Below are positions 1 through 8,900 of a stretch of DNA of 11,003 bases, piece after piece (position 1 is the first letter of the stretch; each line of letters opens with the position of its first letter). Under the pieces are notes generated by a model. The model did not search any database. It had not been told where the DNA came from and saw only the letters and a list, made by a program, of their open reading frames with translations. Position numbers and translations under genes: made by a program. The stretch is taken from the NCBI GenBank assembly GCA_910592205.1, contig CAJVPJ010001266.1, positions 1-11,003 on the forward strand, given 5' to 3'. Origin of the DNA: Paraglomus occultum. Taxonomy: Eukaryota > Glomeromycota > Glomeromycetes > Paraglomerales > Paraglomeraceae.

Positions 1-77
1 CCCACAAATATTTCACTAGATTCAGTATCAATCCTAATCCTCTGCCCAATATCTCCCTCTCCCAACAATTTATCTTT
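1..77 (-). repeat. Perfect inverted copy of FAS1 gene exon 1 segment (1815-1891)
   Basis: Positions 1-77 are the exact reverse complement of 1815-1891, checked base by base, with no mismatch. The match stops abruptly at 77/78 and is cut by the window edge on the other side. It corresponds to roughly residues 112-137 of the FAS1 protein, within domain 1. Sequence to the right (78 onward) does not continue the copy, so if this is a duplicated gene piece on the minus strand it lacks the upstream half of exon 1. On the minus strand a TACTAA (84-89) sits just before the junction, and the junction reads AAAG, so a spliced exon boundary of a divergent paralogue is conceivable. An assembly or amplification artefact is equally possible. 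Confidence 0.95.
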
Positions 78-218
78 GAATTTTTAGTATCGTTAAAAAG
101 CATTTCGCTTAAGAGAGGGTTCATGATAAAAAAATTTTTTGACAAGTTTAGTGATATAATCTCGTATTTATAGAGAACTTCCATCTATAGATTGATAAGC
201 AATCCAAGGGGTTCAGTT

Positions 219-230
219 TAAACCGGTTTA
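219..230. other. 12-bp perfect palindrome TAAACCGGTTTA
   Basis: TAAACCGGTTTA reads identically on both strands. Such dyads can be homodimer transcription-factor sites, but it lies about 1.25 kb from the nearest start codon and no known factor is assigned. Confidence 0.35.
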
Positions 231-315
231 TATTGATAATCTCATCTTTGAGGACCAATAGAAATTATAGTTATCCCATCGTGTAGCAGATTCAGCAGAT
301 GATAGATTGATAAAA

Positions 316-354
316 ATCATGGTTACGCACTCTGCATGATTGCGTAATCATGAT
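316..354. other. Stem-loop: 14-bp inverted repeat with 11-nt loop
   Basis: Arm 316-329 (ATCATGGTTACGCA) pairs with 341-354 (TGCGTAATCATGAT) with one G-T wobble, separated by 330-340. Pairing does not extend outwards because both flanks are A-rich. It may be a small fold-back, the core of a decayed MITE, or chance. No target-site duplication is evident. Confidence 0.5.
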
Positions 355-499
355 AAAGCCCTTAAACCTATTTTCTAGAAAAAGCAAGGGTGAGAATTCT
401 CTACTGGGTGTTGGTTTAGTAATCACATTTTCATTTGGGTGTTAGAATCGAAAGCTCTTCATCGTCTGTTGGCTAGGTTCTGGGTATAGTGAATAGGAT

Positions 500-523
500 A
501 CACCAAGACACCAAGACACCAAG
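500..523. repeat. Three tandem copies of ACACCAAG
   Basis: Three exact back-to-back 8-bp units, followed by ACG, which breaks the pattern. This is a short microsatellite-like tract in non-coding DNA and no function is implied. Confidence 0.8.
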
Positions 524-1182
524 ACGCTGCGATATGATAATTTGATGACGATGAGGTTCACGGCACGGGATAATAATCTGAATCGAAACCACTACGGATT
601 GCGAAAGTTGTCAGGTATCGAGCCCTGGTGTCGATGATGCAATTACTCGACTTTGTCATTATTCATCATTGGTAGATTAGACGGAGAGGTTGATATACTA
701 TATACATGTAAACATCCCCATATTAATATGGTCATACAGTGTATTGAACCAGATAAATGTTAATAAAACTGTTTTTCATCAGATAAATACAATAAATTTT
801 ATTCCTTGAGCGTTCCGAGATTTGATGGACTGCACGCACACCTGGTATACTAGTGACGGTGATGTTGAAAATCATCAATATGAGATCCTCATATAGTCTT
901 ATAGTCTTACTAGCTGATTTTTGGTTAAGGCAAGAGTTTCATGGTGATCAAAATTTCTCGTTACGCAAAATTCGTTATCGGGAACTTAATAATGTTCCCA
1001 TCCTTTTTACCATTGTCGTTAGTTTGTATTGGACGCTTTCATGATTGTTACATGCACGCTTTGCATGCTTCAATAGTGAACTTGCTATTAAAGGCAGAGG
1101 TTTAACAAGTTCCAGTTTTATAAGACTCTGTTGCTTAAAAAGTCTTTGTTATCGCCCACGATACTTGTGTCACCCCGTAGTT

Positions 1183-1188
1183 CACGTG
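1183..1188. promoter_or_regulatory. E-box CACGTG upstream of FAS1 gene
   Basis: A perfect CACGTG palindrome lies about 290 bp upstream of the FAS1 start codon. CACGTG is the standard core for bHLH regulators (Pho4-type in fungi, MiT/TFEB-type in animals). The link to this gene is positional inference only, and a six-base match alone is weak evidence. Confidence 0.3.
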
Positions 1189-1481
1189 TTCGTAGATACA
1201 TTTTCTTCAAATTCACTGCGACTGTTTACCCGCACTTTGCTATTATATCCCAATGTGATTGATAATCCAAATCAGTCGAATGGGAATATTTCTGAATAAG
1301 GAAGAGCCTCGATCCCGCAGCACGTCACATCATCAAAAAACTAGGTTTCATCAAATCGGCTCTTTTGTTGTCTCTTCCGTTGGATTAACCGGGCCCCATC
1401 TTGAAATCGATAAACTTGGGAGGCTATTAGAGTTTATGAGTCTCTCTGATCTTAGGATCTTTTAGACCTCAACCGCAAGAA

Positions 1482-4400
1482 ATGTCCAAATTATCAATTC
1501 TTCTTTGTTTACTACACTTTTCCATTCTCCTATTCTTCCCCATTTCAACTACCGCTTCAAAGACTATAATCGACGTTCTATCTGATCACCCCGAATGCAA
1601 GAACACGATTCGCGCTTTACAACGGACTCAACTCATTCGGGTAATAAACCATCTTAAAGACGTTACCTTATTCTGTCCGACGAATTCTGCTTACAAAGGC
1701 GACTATGAGGACCCTACCGACGTCAGTCGCGAGCTAATGCTATATCATCTCGCCAATGCGACATTCAAAAGAGAAAAGCTGATTGGTGGCAAGTTACTTG
1801 AAACAAAGCTGGTGAAAGATAAATTGTTGGGAGAGGGAGATATTGGGCAGAGGATTAGGATTGATACTGAATCTAGTGAAATATTTGTGGGAAATGCGAG
1901 ACTCGAAAGTAAAGAGGATCTGGTGGCAGTAAATGGTAATGTTCATGTAATGTGGAAAAAATTGTCACTATGGAATTGTTACGTTTCAGTGTTTTTCTAA
2001 CTCAAGTTGATTTTCCTCACAGGCATGGTTCATGTGATAAGCGATCTATTGTCTCCGCCAACAAACATCTGTGCGTAATCACTGCTTATCTCTTGTTTTG
2101 TTCAATTCGTAATCACTAGATCTATAATCTGTGCTTTCTATAACCCGCATTTTTTTAACGCTCATGCACTCTTCGATTTCCCAGTTGACACTCTCCGTTT
2201 AATGGAAGGCTTATCACTCTTTTTGGACTACATTCGCTTTAACAAACTAGAGCACAAGCTAACGGCAGGACATCACTTGACAGTTTTTGCGCCGACGAAC
2301 GATGCGTTTACTCGTCAATTTAAGAAACACGAGAGAGATTATCTGACTGGTATTTGCGAACCTGCGAGTACGGATTTGGGTTTTCTATTAACACATCATT
2401 TGCACGATGGAGTCAAATATTCAGAGGATGTTAGTTATGGGTCGTCGCATTGTAAGTATAAAATCATAGGAGAGGAAGCCCGACAGGGAGTGGAGAGGTG
2501 AAGAAGAGTGAAAGAACGTATATGACGAAAGAGGTGAGAGTGGGGAATGTGTGAGAGCTAGATGTGAGATGGAGAGGATGCTGAGCGATATATGCGGCAG
2601 TGGGATCAAGAATTGGTTTAACAATGTAACGTGGCAACAGTGAGTGAGATCTTTTTAGCGAAAAATGTTGGTTTAACACGCGGTGTAATTTATGTCCCAC
2701 ATTTAGTACCCACTTTACAGGGTGAGCCTTTGAAACTGGAGAAAACGTCTGAAGGCAATATTACTGTCGAGCACGGCATCGTCACGTTCAAAGATGTGTT
2801 GGCTGAAAACGGTTAGTATACGTACTAATGTCAGATCATATGGCAGTATTTATATTTATTCATTTACATAATACGCTGGGTGTCCCCCACGTTTGATTCT
2901 ATTTTTCTCTTTTAGGCGTCATTCACATAATCAATGCAGTGTCATCCCCGGTTGCCTTACGTTTCACAATTCTCAAGTATCTCTGTGGATTAGGGGCAAT
3001 TAAGTTTAAGGATAAACTTCTTTCCTTTGGTCTTCGACACTATATTGACGATCCGCCAACACCTTACACGATCCTTGCGCCGCCAGATTCTCACTTTGAA
3101 CTGTCTAATGATGATGGTGAAATAAATTCTTTGCTGCTGAAATATCACATTTTCCCCGGAAAGTGGGATTTGTCCGATTTGAAGACTGGAATGTTGGTGA
3201 GAAGCGAGATGAAGACCAAGCAGCTAGGCGGGCGGAAGCAGAGGGTGAAAGTAGCAATAAATAATGTGTGGTATGATGAGGGGTCGCCGAGAGAGACGAG
3301 TCGGCTGATCAAATTTAATGATGCGACTGTTATCGGAGAACCCGGTGAGTACAACAGATTTTTAATGCATTTATTGTAGCTCGGCAATAAGACTGATATC
3401 TAATTCCTTCAATGCTAGTTGATATTGGCAATTCCATCATTTATCTTATTGACCGGGTAATGGAAAGTCCGGGCACCGTCATCGATAATTTATCACCCAA
3501 TAAATATCTCTCCGCTTTCTACTCTTTTCTTAATGCAAGCGAGATACTCGAGACTATCAGTTACATTCCAAAAGTAACGGTCTTCGCCCCGAATAATACT
3601 GCATTCAGCAAACTCGGCCTCATCAAAGATTACCTCTTCCATCCTACTGGACGCAGCGATCTCCAATCGATAATGAAATACCATGTGATAAACAAGGTCT
3701 TGTATTCAGAAGAAATTTCCGAGGGCAAAACAGTTCATGAAACTATGGATGGCTCACACGTGACCATAACTAAGATGAATGGTGTGATAACACTGCGAAA
3801 CAAGAACAGCACATCGCGCGTTACGGAAGTTGATACATTAATGTCGAATGGTGTATTGCATGTGACCGACTCTTTCGAAATGCCGTCTCACGTCAACATA
3901 ACGATCAGAAAAATATTGCAAGGCATTGAGGCAACTACAATGTTGAAGATGTTTCACAAATCCAACTTGTCAGAAGTGCTGGATAACTCGACAGACGCAT
4001 ACACTGTCCTTGTACCGACCGAAGAAGCATTTGCCAACGCCAAACTCAATTTTACCAATCGCGATCGCATCGAGCGTATACTGCGTCTGCATATTATACA
4101 TGAAAATATTCCTCATCTGATTGATGGAATTGAATTTCCAACACTTCATTCTGATGATGCCAGATTAATACTTAAGAGGACACTTCTTGGGGATTATAAA
4201 TTTGCACTCAAGGGTCCCTGGCAGATAGAAGAGCGCGCTAGTATTCTTAACCATGGCCGTGCAACGCATGGAGGAGGCGTATACTTGATAGACAAGGTGT
4301 TGTTCCCTCATCGCGCTACCAATAGTGTAGGTAAGATGTTTGTGGGCGTGTTCATTGGACTGGTTGCTGCAGTATTTTTGGGATTGGGAGGAACATTTGG

Positions 4401-4500
4401 ATGGCATGGATGGCGATGGTGGAGGGACTGGAGAGAGAGGGTGATGCCATTTGAAGTTCCGGATGAAGATCCAGATGAAACTACTCCGCTCATAGGATGA
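1482..4500 (+). CDS. Five-domain FAS1 (fasciclin) type I membrane protein, probably vacuolar; six exons
   Basis: Exons, by frame and GT-AG junctions: 1482-1935, 2023-2070, 2185-2451, 2659-2811, 2916-3344, 3419-4500. They total 2433 nt, or 810 residues plus TGA. Residues 1-25 form a hydrophobic signal peptide. Five FAS1 domains follow, each with an H1-type strand: VTLFCPTNSAY (61-71), LTVFAPTNDAF (199-209), YTILAPPDSHF (358-368), VTVFAPNNTAF (503-513), YTVLVPTEEAF (645-655). Each domain closes with an H2-type strand such as NGVIHIINAV or GGVYLIDKVLFP. Domains 4-5 carry several N-glycosylation sequons, fitting a luminal location. A membrane helix spans about 756-778. The 32-residue tail begins with Trp/Arg-rich residues and ends in ETTPLIG, matching the [DE]xxxL[LI] sorting signal. 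This layout resembles fungal vacuole-membrane FAS1 proteins (S. pombe Fsc1, needed for autophagosome-vacuole fusion; yeast YLR001C). The junction at 2452-2658 is least certain: an acceptor at 2640 is also in frame. A surface adhesin is the alternative role. Confidence 0.9.
2452..2658 (+). other. Third intron of the FAS1 gene, long and purine-rich
   Basis: The donor is a consensus GTAAGT at 2452 and the acceptor is CTTTTTAG ending at 2658; exon phases match across it. At 207 bp it is about twice the size of the other introns in this gene (74-114 bp). From about 2466 to 2610 the + strand is dominated by A and G. An alternative acceptor (GCAACAG, ending 2640) would add six residues without shifting frame. 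Confidence 0.65.
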
Positions 4501-4899
4501 TACTTGCAGCATAACGATAAATAGGGTCAAGTGTAAAGTGTAATATAATAAGAATATACAATAAAACTGATATCGAATGACAAAAGTATCAACGAGGTAG
4601 CAATCAGTCAGTCAGAAGTAATATTTAGAAATGATAGTTTTAGAACGGTTTGTTTAATACATAATAAGTTAGTATGATGAGACATTATCATTTGTCACAC
4701 TATATAATATATTTAATAAATCGACAAAGATTGATATGAAACATGGCGGTCACAGTTTTTTTCGAACAAAATTAAATACATAATTACTTGAAATTATTAT
4801 AATCGTACAAAAACGGCCATCTATAGATTCTGTTCCTGCTTCCTACCTCCAGGGCACGCATACACACCGAGATGATTCGAATTCTATCTTGTTTCTTTC
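4501..4899. other. Convergent intergenic spacer, A+T-rich
   Basis: This spacer holds the 3' ends of the FAS1 gene (+) and the low-complexity gene (-). It has no open frame of note. AATAAA at 4560-4565 serves the plus-strand gene; I found no clear minus-strand AATAAA. Confidence 0.7.
4560..4565 (+). terminator. Polyadenylation signal AATAAA for the FAS1 gene
   Basis: A canonical AATAAA lies 60 nt beyond the TGA at 4498-4500, a typical distance for a short fungal 3' UTR. The cleavage site itself cannot be read from sequence. Confidence 0.55.
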
Positions 4900-5676
4900 T
4901 TATCTTATACTATTATACCCCGACCCGTCAGCCAACCCATCATTTTCTTTGTCCCTATCACCATCAAGCCAGTCCTTCCCGTTATACCCTGCTCCGAAAT
5001 CATCATCCAACACTTCCGGATGATCATGAGCATACTTTGTAAACACTCTCTGCAAACTCTCAATCACCGGATCCCTAAACATTGTAATAGAATCGTGCTC
5101 TCTATTAATTCTCTCCATCACCTTGGTCAATTTAACTTGATTGCGAGGATGATTTAGATAATTCTCGTCATCGGCCAGAAAGTGTTGCCTCATCAACATG
5201 AGTTTCTGTTGAGTGCGAGACATGGTGGCCGACAAGGATCGATACCCGTGAACATGAGAATTCGATGATCCATCAGACGAGTATATCGGCAAATCGGGTG
5301 AATCGGAATCAAGACCATCATCGAGGCCGACCACGAATTTCTTTTTTGTTTTGGTGGGCATGGTTCTGGAGGTGGAATTTTCAGTTCGCTTGTGGTTGTG
5401 GTTGTGGTTATGGTTGTGGTTGTTATGGTTGTTGTTGTTTTGGTTTTGGTTTTGGTTTTGGTTGTGCTCTGACTCTCGCCGTTGTGTCGTCGTCAAATCT
5501 GATGATGTACCGCCGCCGCCGTTTGCTTCATGCTGTGATTGTTGTTGTTCGGTGGTTGTCTGAGTATTTGCTGATGTGTCTTTTGTCATTGTTGTATCTG
5601 GATCGGTAGCAGTTGTTGTCATCGATACTTTGCCAATGTCTGTTGTCGTATTGTGGAGAATTGGTTGCTCTACCAT
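4900..5676 (-). CDS. Low-complexity Asn/His-rich protein with conserved SRTQQKLMLMRQ block (tentative TORC1 Tco89-like)
   Basis: Single-exon frame of 258 residues, started at the ATG complementary to 5674-5676; two codons further upstream begin only with TTG. The N-terminal third is Thr/Gln-rich and apparently disordered. Residues 71-95 form a (QN)n then (HN)n tract. A basic PTKTKKK patch at about 108-113 may be a nuclear localisation signal and is followed by an acidic Ser/Asp segment. The non-repetitive C-terminal half (about 145-220) includes SRTQQKLMLMRQHF and a charged helix-like stretch ending in PVIESLQRVF; this part looks selected. An SRTQQKL-type block recalls fungal TORC1-associated Tco89 proteins, but this is from memory of a short motif and I do not assert it. 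No signal peptide or membrane helix. It shares a divergent promoter with the gene at 5962. Confidence 0.72.
   Translation of the reverse strand: MVEQPILHNTTTDIGKVSMTTTATDPDTTMTKDTSANTQTTTEQQQSQHEANGGGGTSSDLTTTQRRESEHNQNQNQNQNNNNHNNHNHNHNHNHKRTENSTSRTMPTKTKKKFVVGLDDGLDSDSPDLPIYSSDGSSNSHVHGYRSLSATMSRTQQKLMLMRQHFLADDENYLNHPRNQVKLTKVMERINREHDSITMFRDPVIESLQRVFTKYAHDHPEVLDDDFGAGYNGKDWLDGDRDKENDGLADGSGYNSIR
5392..5466 (-). repeat. Coding microsatellite giving Gln-Asn and His-Asn dipeptide runs
   Basis: On the + strand the tract is built of TTGTGG and TTTTGG hexamers with minor interruptions. On the minus strand these encode repeated HN and QN pairs and a short poly-Asn run. Period six keeps the reading frame, so length changes by whole units are tolerated. 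It is a likely site of length polymorphism between strains. Confidence 0.9.
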
Positions 5677-5961
5677 TATCAATAAATCAAAAAAGGGTGA
5701 TTTTTTTGTCCAATTTTATGTTCTCGTGACGTCAAAATTGCCGATGTGGCGCAGATTCACTTTTAAGATACTAATACTCCACATTTGCCGAACAAAATGA
5801 CAATGAGCTTTTGTTCTTTAAAAAGATAATATTACGGTTCTCTGCATCGACAGAAGAACAGCAGGCCTAGAAAATTACCGTCCCAGATCGGGTTTCCCTC
5901 CCCTTTTCTTGCGTAGAGACAACAAATTGGGGTATCACAAATTAAATTTGGTTACGCTATT
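5677..5961. promoter_or_regulatory. Divergent promoter between the Asn/His-rich gene and the pseudokinase-TPR gene
   Basis: These 285 bp separate two start codons facing away from each other, so both 5' regions must lie here unless distant non-coding exons exist. Visible elements are a perfect CRE (TGACGTCA, 5727-5734) and a CCAAT pentamer at 5710-5714, both nearer to the minus-strand gene. No clear TATA box was found. Confidence 0.6.
5727..5734. promoter_or_regulatory. Palindromic CRE (TGACGTCA), ATF/CREB-type bZIP site
   Basis: An exact eight-base consensus for ATF/CREB-family bZIP dimers, 51 bp upstream of the minus-strand ATG and about 228 bp upstream of the plus-strand ATG. In fungi such sites are bound by stress-response bZIPs (Atf1/Sko1 type). 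Occupancy is inference. Confidence 0.45.
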
Positions 5962-8900
5962 ATGAACGGCAGGATGATTAGAAAAAGGATTGATGTCAAA
6001 TTGCATCCGGAACAAGAAATGGTAGTCGGTACCGAAAACTTTGGGACAACGGAAGGACACTCTAATAAAGCTGTCGTCGCAATCAAAACGTTACTATGTA
6101 ATAAAAAAAGACCAGAGGAACAGAAACAAGTATGCCGGCTATTTAACATGTTGATCTATTACAATCGGCTTGTACATGTATACTTGGTTTACTTTTGACT
6201 CGCTACATAATTTATAGTTTCTCGGTGATATCATTCAATTTCTAGGATTAAACCAAGGTCGGCAACGCACTTCATGTTCTTTGTAAACGAACTGCACATT
6301 ATAATTAATGCTCTTTATCTTGCATTCTAGTAGACGCATCCGGCAATCACTGCATGATTTTTGAATTTATGGCTGACGAAACTCTGTATAGTCATTTAGA
6401 AAAGTATTTTTATTCATCAACTCGGAAAGATAGACTTGAATTTAGTCTGAGTATTTTCGATGGATTAAGGCATCTACATGGATTATCTACGGATTCGGTA
6501 TGCAACATAGTTGTCTTGTTTTCTCTTAACTGTCGCAGACAAAAGATGGTGTTTTGGTACTAATTTTGCTCTATTCGTTGCTAGCACTCTGATCAACTTC
6601 TCATTTACAGAGGCATTGCTGACCCTGGATTATCAAATATAATTGTCCATTTGGAATCAATTCCACATAATAGAGGAAATATTGCATGCACGGATCCATT
6701 ACTATTTACTAAATTATCGCAAAATCATAAGAAAAGACCCACGGCAAAACTACCATGGAAAGTACCAACAACTTCAAATATAGATGGGTTCCAGCTGAGT
6801 GCGCCTCGTGATAAAATGGCTTTTGAAAAATCGGTCGCGTTAGAGTGTCAGAGTGAAGATTCTGAATGCCTGCTACTCACTAGTGATGTTTATCAAAAGT
6901 TGAAGTTATTGCTCAAGCAAGTGAAAATACGGGGTCGAGCTCAGTTCTTGTTATTTAAACAAAATGAGAATGCGTTGAACGATTTAGTAGGAACTGAGAC
7001 GAATGACATGTTTGGTTTGAGTAAAAGTGACGACATTTATTGGATGATTGGGCAATATTCTGATGCCTTGTATTATCTTAACAAATCGCTAGAGACTAAT
7101 CCAAATGATTCACGGACACTTAGCAGGAGAGGAGCCATCTATTTCGATGCTAAACTGTATCAACAAGCATTATGTGATTTTAATAAATCATTAGAACTGG
7201 AACCCAACAGCGCATTTGCATTGAGTAGGAGGGGTGCCATTTACTATGTATTCAAAAAGTATGATGATGCATTGATTGATCTTAACAAGTCATTAGACAT
7301 TGAACCAAATAATGCATGGGTATTAAACAGAAGAGGATATGTCTACTGCATGCTCAAAAACTATGACAGAGCATTGAGTGATTTCAAAAAAGTGTCAGAG
7401 ATTGAACCGCATGACAAAGCTATTTTTAGAGCAAGAGGTATTGCTTATTGCAAACTTAAACAGTATGCAAACGCATTGAAGGATTTCAACAAATTATTAG
7501 AGCTTGACCCAAATGATGCATTTGCATTGAGCAGAAGAGGTAGACTCTTTTGCATGCTTGATTCGCATGACAATGCATTGAACGATCTTGACAGATCATT
7601 AGAGATTGAACCAAACGATGCTTGGGCACTGAGAGCACGGGGCGAAGTCTATCGTTCGCTCTATGATTACGATAACGCGCTAGTAGATTTTGACAAATCA
7701 TTGGAAATCGAACCAGATCAAGCGTGGACGTTGAGCCGAAGAGGCGACGTTTATTACAGTCTTGATAAATATGATGAAGCGATGAGGGATTTTAACAGTT
7801 CGCTAAAGATTAAGCCAAACCAAGTCTGGGCTTTGAGCAAAAGGGGACATCTCCATTACTGGCTTGAACAACATGAAGATGCATTAGTTGATCTCACAAA
7901 GTCGTTGGAAATAGAACCTAATAATGCATGGGTGTTGAGAACAAGAGGAGCAGTCTATTTTAATTACAAGTTACATCACAATAATATATCGCGACGAACG
8001 TTTCTTAATACTGCTTTTAGTGCCGCTCTGAGAGATTTCAGCAAATCACTGGCCATTGAACCTGACGATGCATGGACATTAAGTAAACGGGGTGAAGTTT
8101 ATTGCGCGTTTAAACAATTTTATAATGCTATTAACGATTTCAATAGATCGCTGGAGCTCGAACCTAACGATGCGTCCACGTGGAGTCGAAGGGGGGAAGT
8201 TTACTATACGTGTGATGACTATGACAATGCATTGAATGATTTTAATAGATCACTAGAGATTGAACCGAATGACGCATTTGCGTGGAAGAAAAGAGGAGAT
8301 GTGTATTGTACTCTTGAAAAATACGAAAATGCATTAGACGATTTCAACAAGTCTTTGGCGCTTGAACCGCAAGATACATTTTCGTTAAAGAGAAGAGGGA
8401 ACGTCTACTACTGGCTCGATCAGTACGATGAAGCATTAATCGATCTTAACAAATCATTAGAGCTTGAATCGAACGATGCATGGGCACTAAAGAAACGAGG
8501 AGAAGTCTATCGCATGCTCAAGAAATATGACAAGGCGCTAGACGACTTTACGAAATCGTTGGATCTAAGTCCAAACAATGCATGGACGTTGAGTAGACGG
8601 GGCGAGGTCTATCGGATGATGACAAGGTACGAAGACGCGCTGAAAGATCTTGACAAGTCTCTGTCCATTGAACCGACTGACGCATGGGCGCTGAGTTGCA
8701 GAGGATCCGTTTATTACTGGCTTGAACAATATGACAACGCATTGAGCGATATCAACAAGTCTTTAGAGATTGAACCTGATCATGATAACGGATGGTCATA
8801 TGGGGCAAGAGGAGACGTTTACTGCAAGCTCAATGAATACGAGAACGCATTGATCGATCTGAATAAATCGTTGGACCTCAGACCGACTAACGCGTCCGCG

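Larger units (their letters stand above)
78..1481. other. Gene-free region upstream of the FAS1 gene
   Basis: No open frame here resembles a known family. Frames at 853-1044, 1045-1299 and 1259-1465 are short, of random-looking composition and lack splice support, so I treat them as non-coding. The stretch contains a 12-bp palindrome (219-230), a 14-bp stem-loop (316-354), three tandem copies of ACACCAAG (500-523) and a CACGTG box (1183-1188). The right-hand end must contain the promoter and 5' leader of the gene starting at 1482. I see no tRNA, rRNA or transposon structure. Confidence 0.6.

Noticed and set aside
180-193. CCATCTATAGATT shared between 181-193 and about 4818-4830
   Set aside because: Thirteen bases only, with a palindromic CTATAG core and no flanking similarity; likely chance.
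853-1465. Three small plus-strand open frames (63, 84 and 68 codons) upstream of the FAS1 gene
   Set aside because: No recognisable motif, biased composition or splice sites linking them. Two abut only because one stop codon precedes the next start. They look like chance frames in promoter DNA.
2421-2700. Minus-strand Ser/Leu-rich frames inside the FAS1 gene
   Set aside because: They are the complement of the purine-rich third intron and lack any domain or start context.
5265-5609. Plus-strand frame encoding a Cys-Gly repeat peptide
   Set aside because: It is the antisense shadow of the Asn/His hexamer tract in the minus-strand gene; its repeat pattern is fully explained by that microsatellite.
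6611-6651. Alternative exon start at 6611 after the CATTTACAG acceptor
   Set aside because: Joined to the donor at 6498 it gives an immediate stop. The acceptor at 6583-6584 keeps phase and adds HSDQLLIYRGIADPGLS, which aligns with kinase catalytic elements.
7486-8742. Minus-strand frames opposite the TPR array
   Set aside because: They repeat with the 102-bp period of the TPR coding sequence and have no independent motif.
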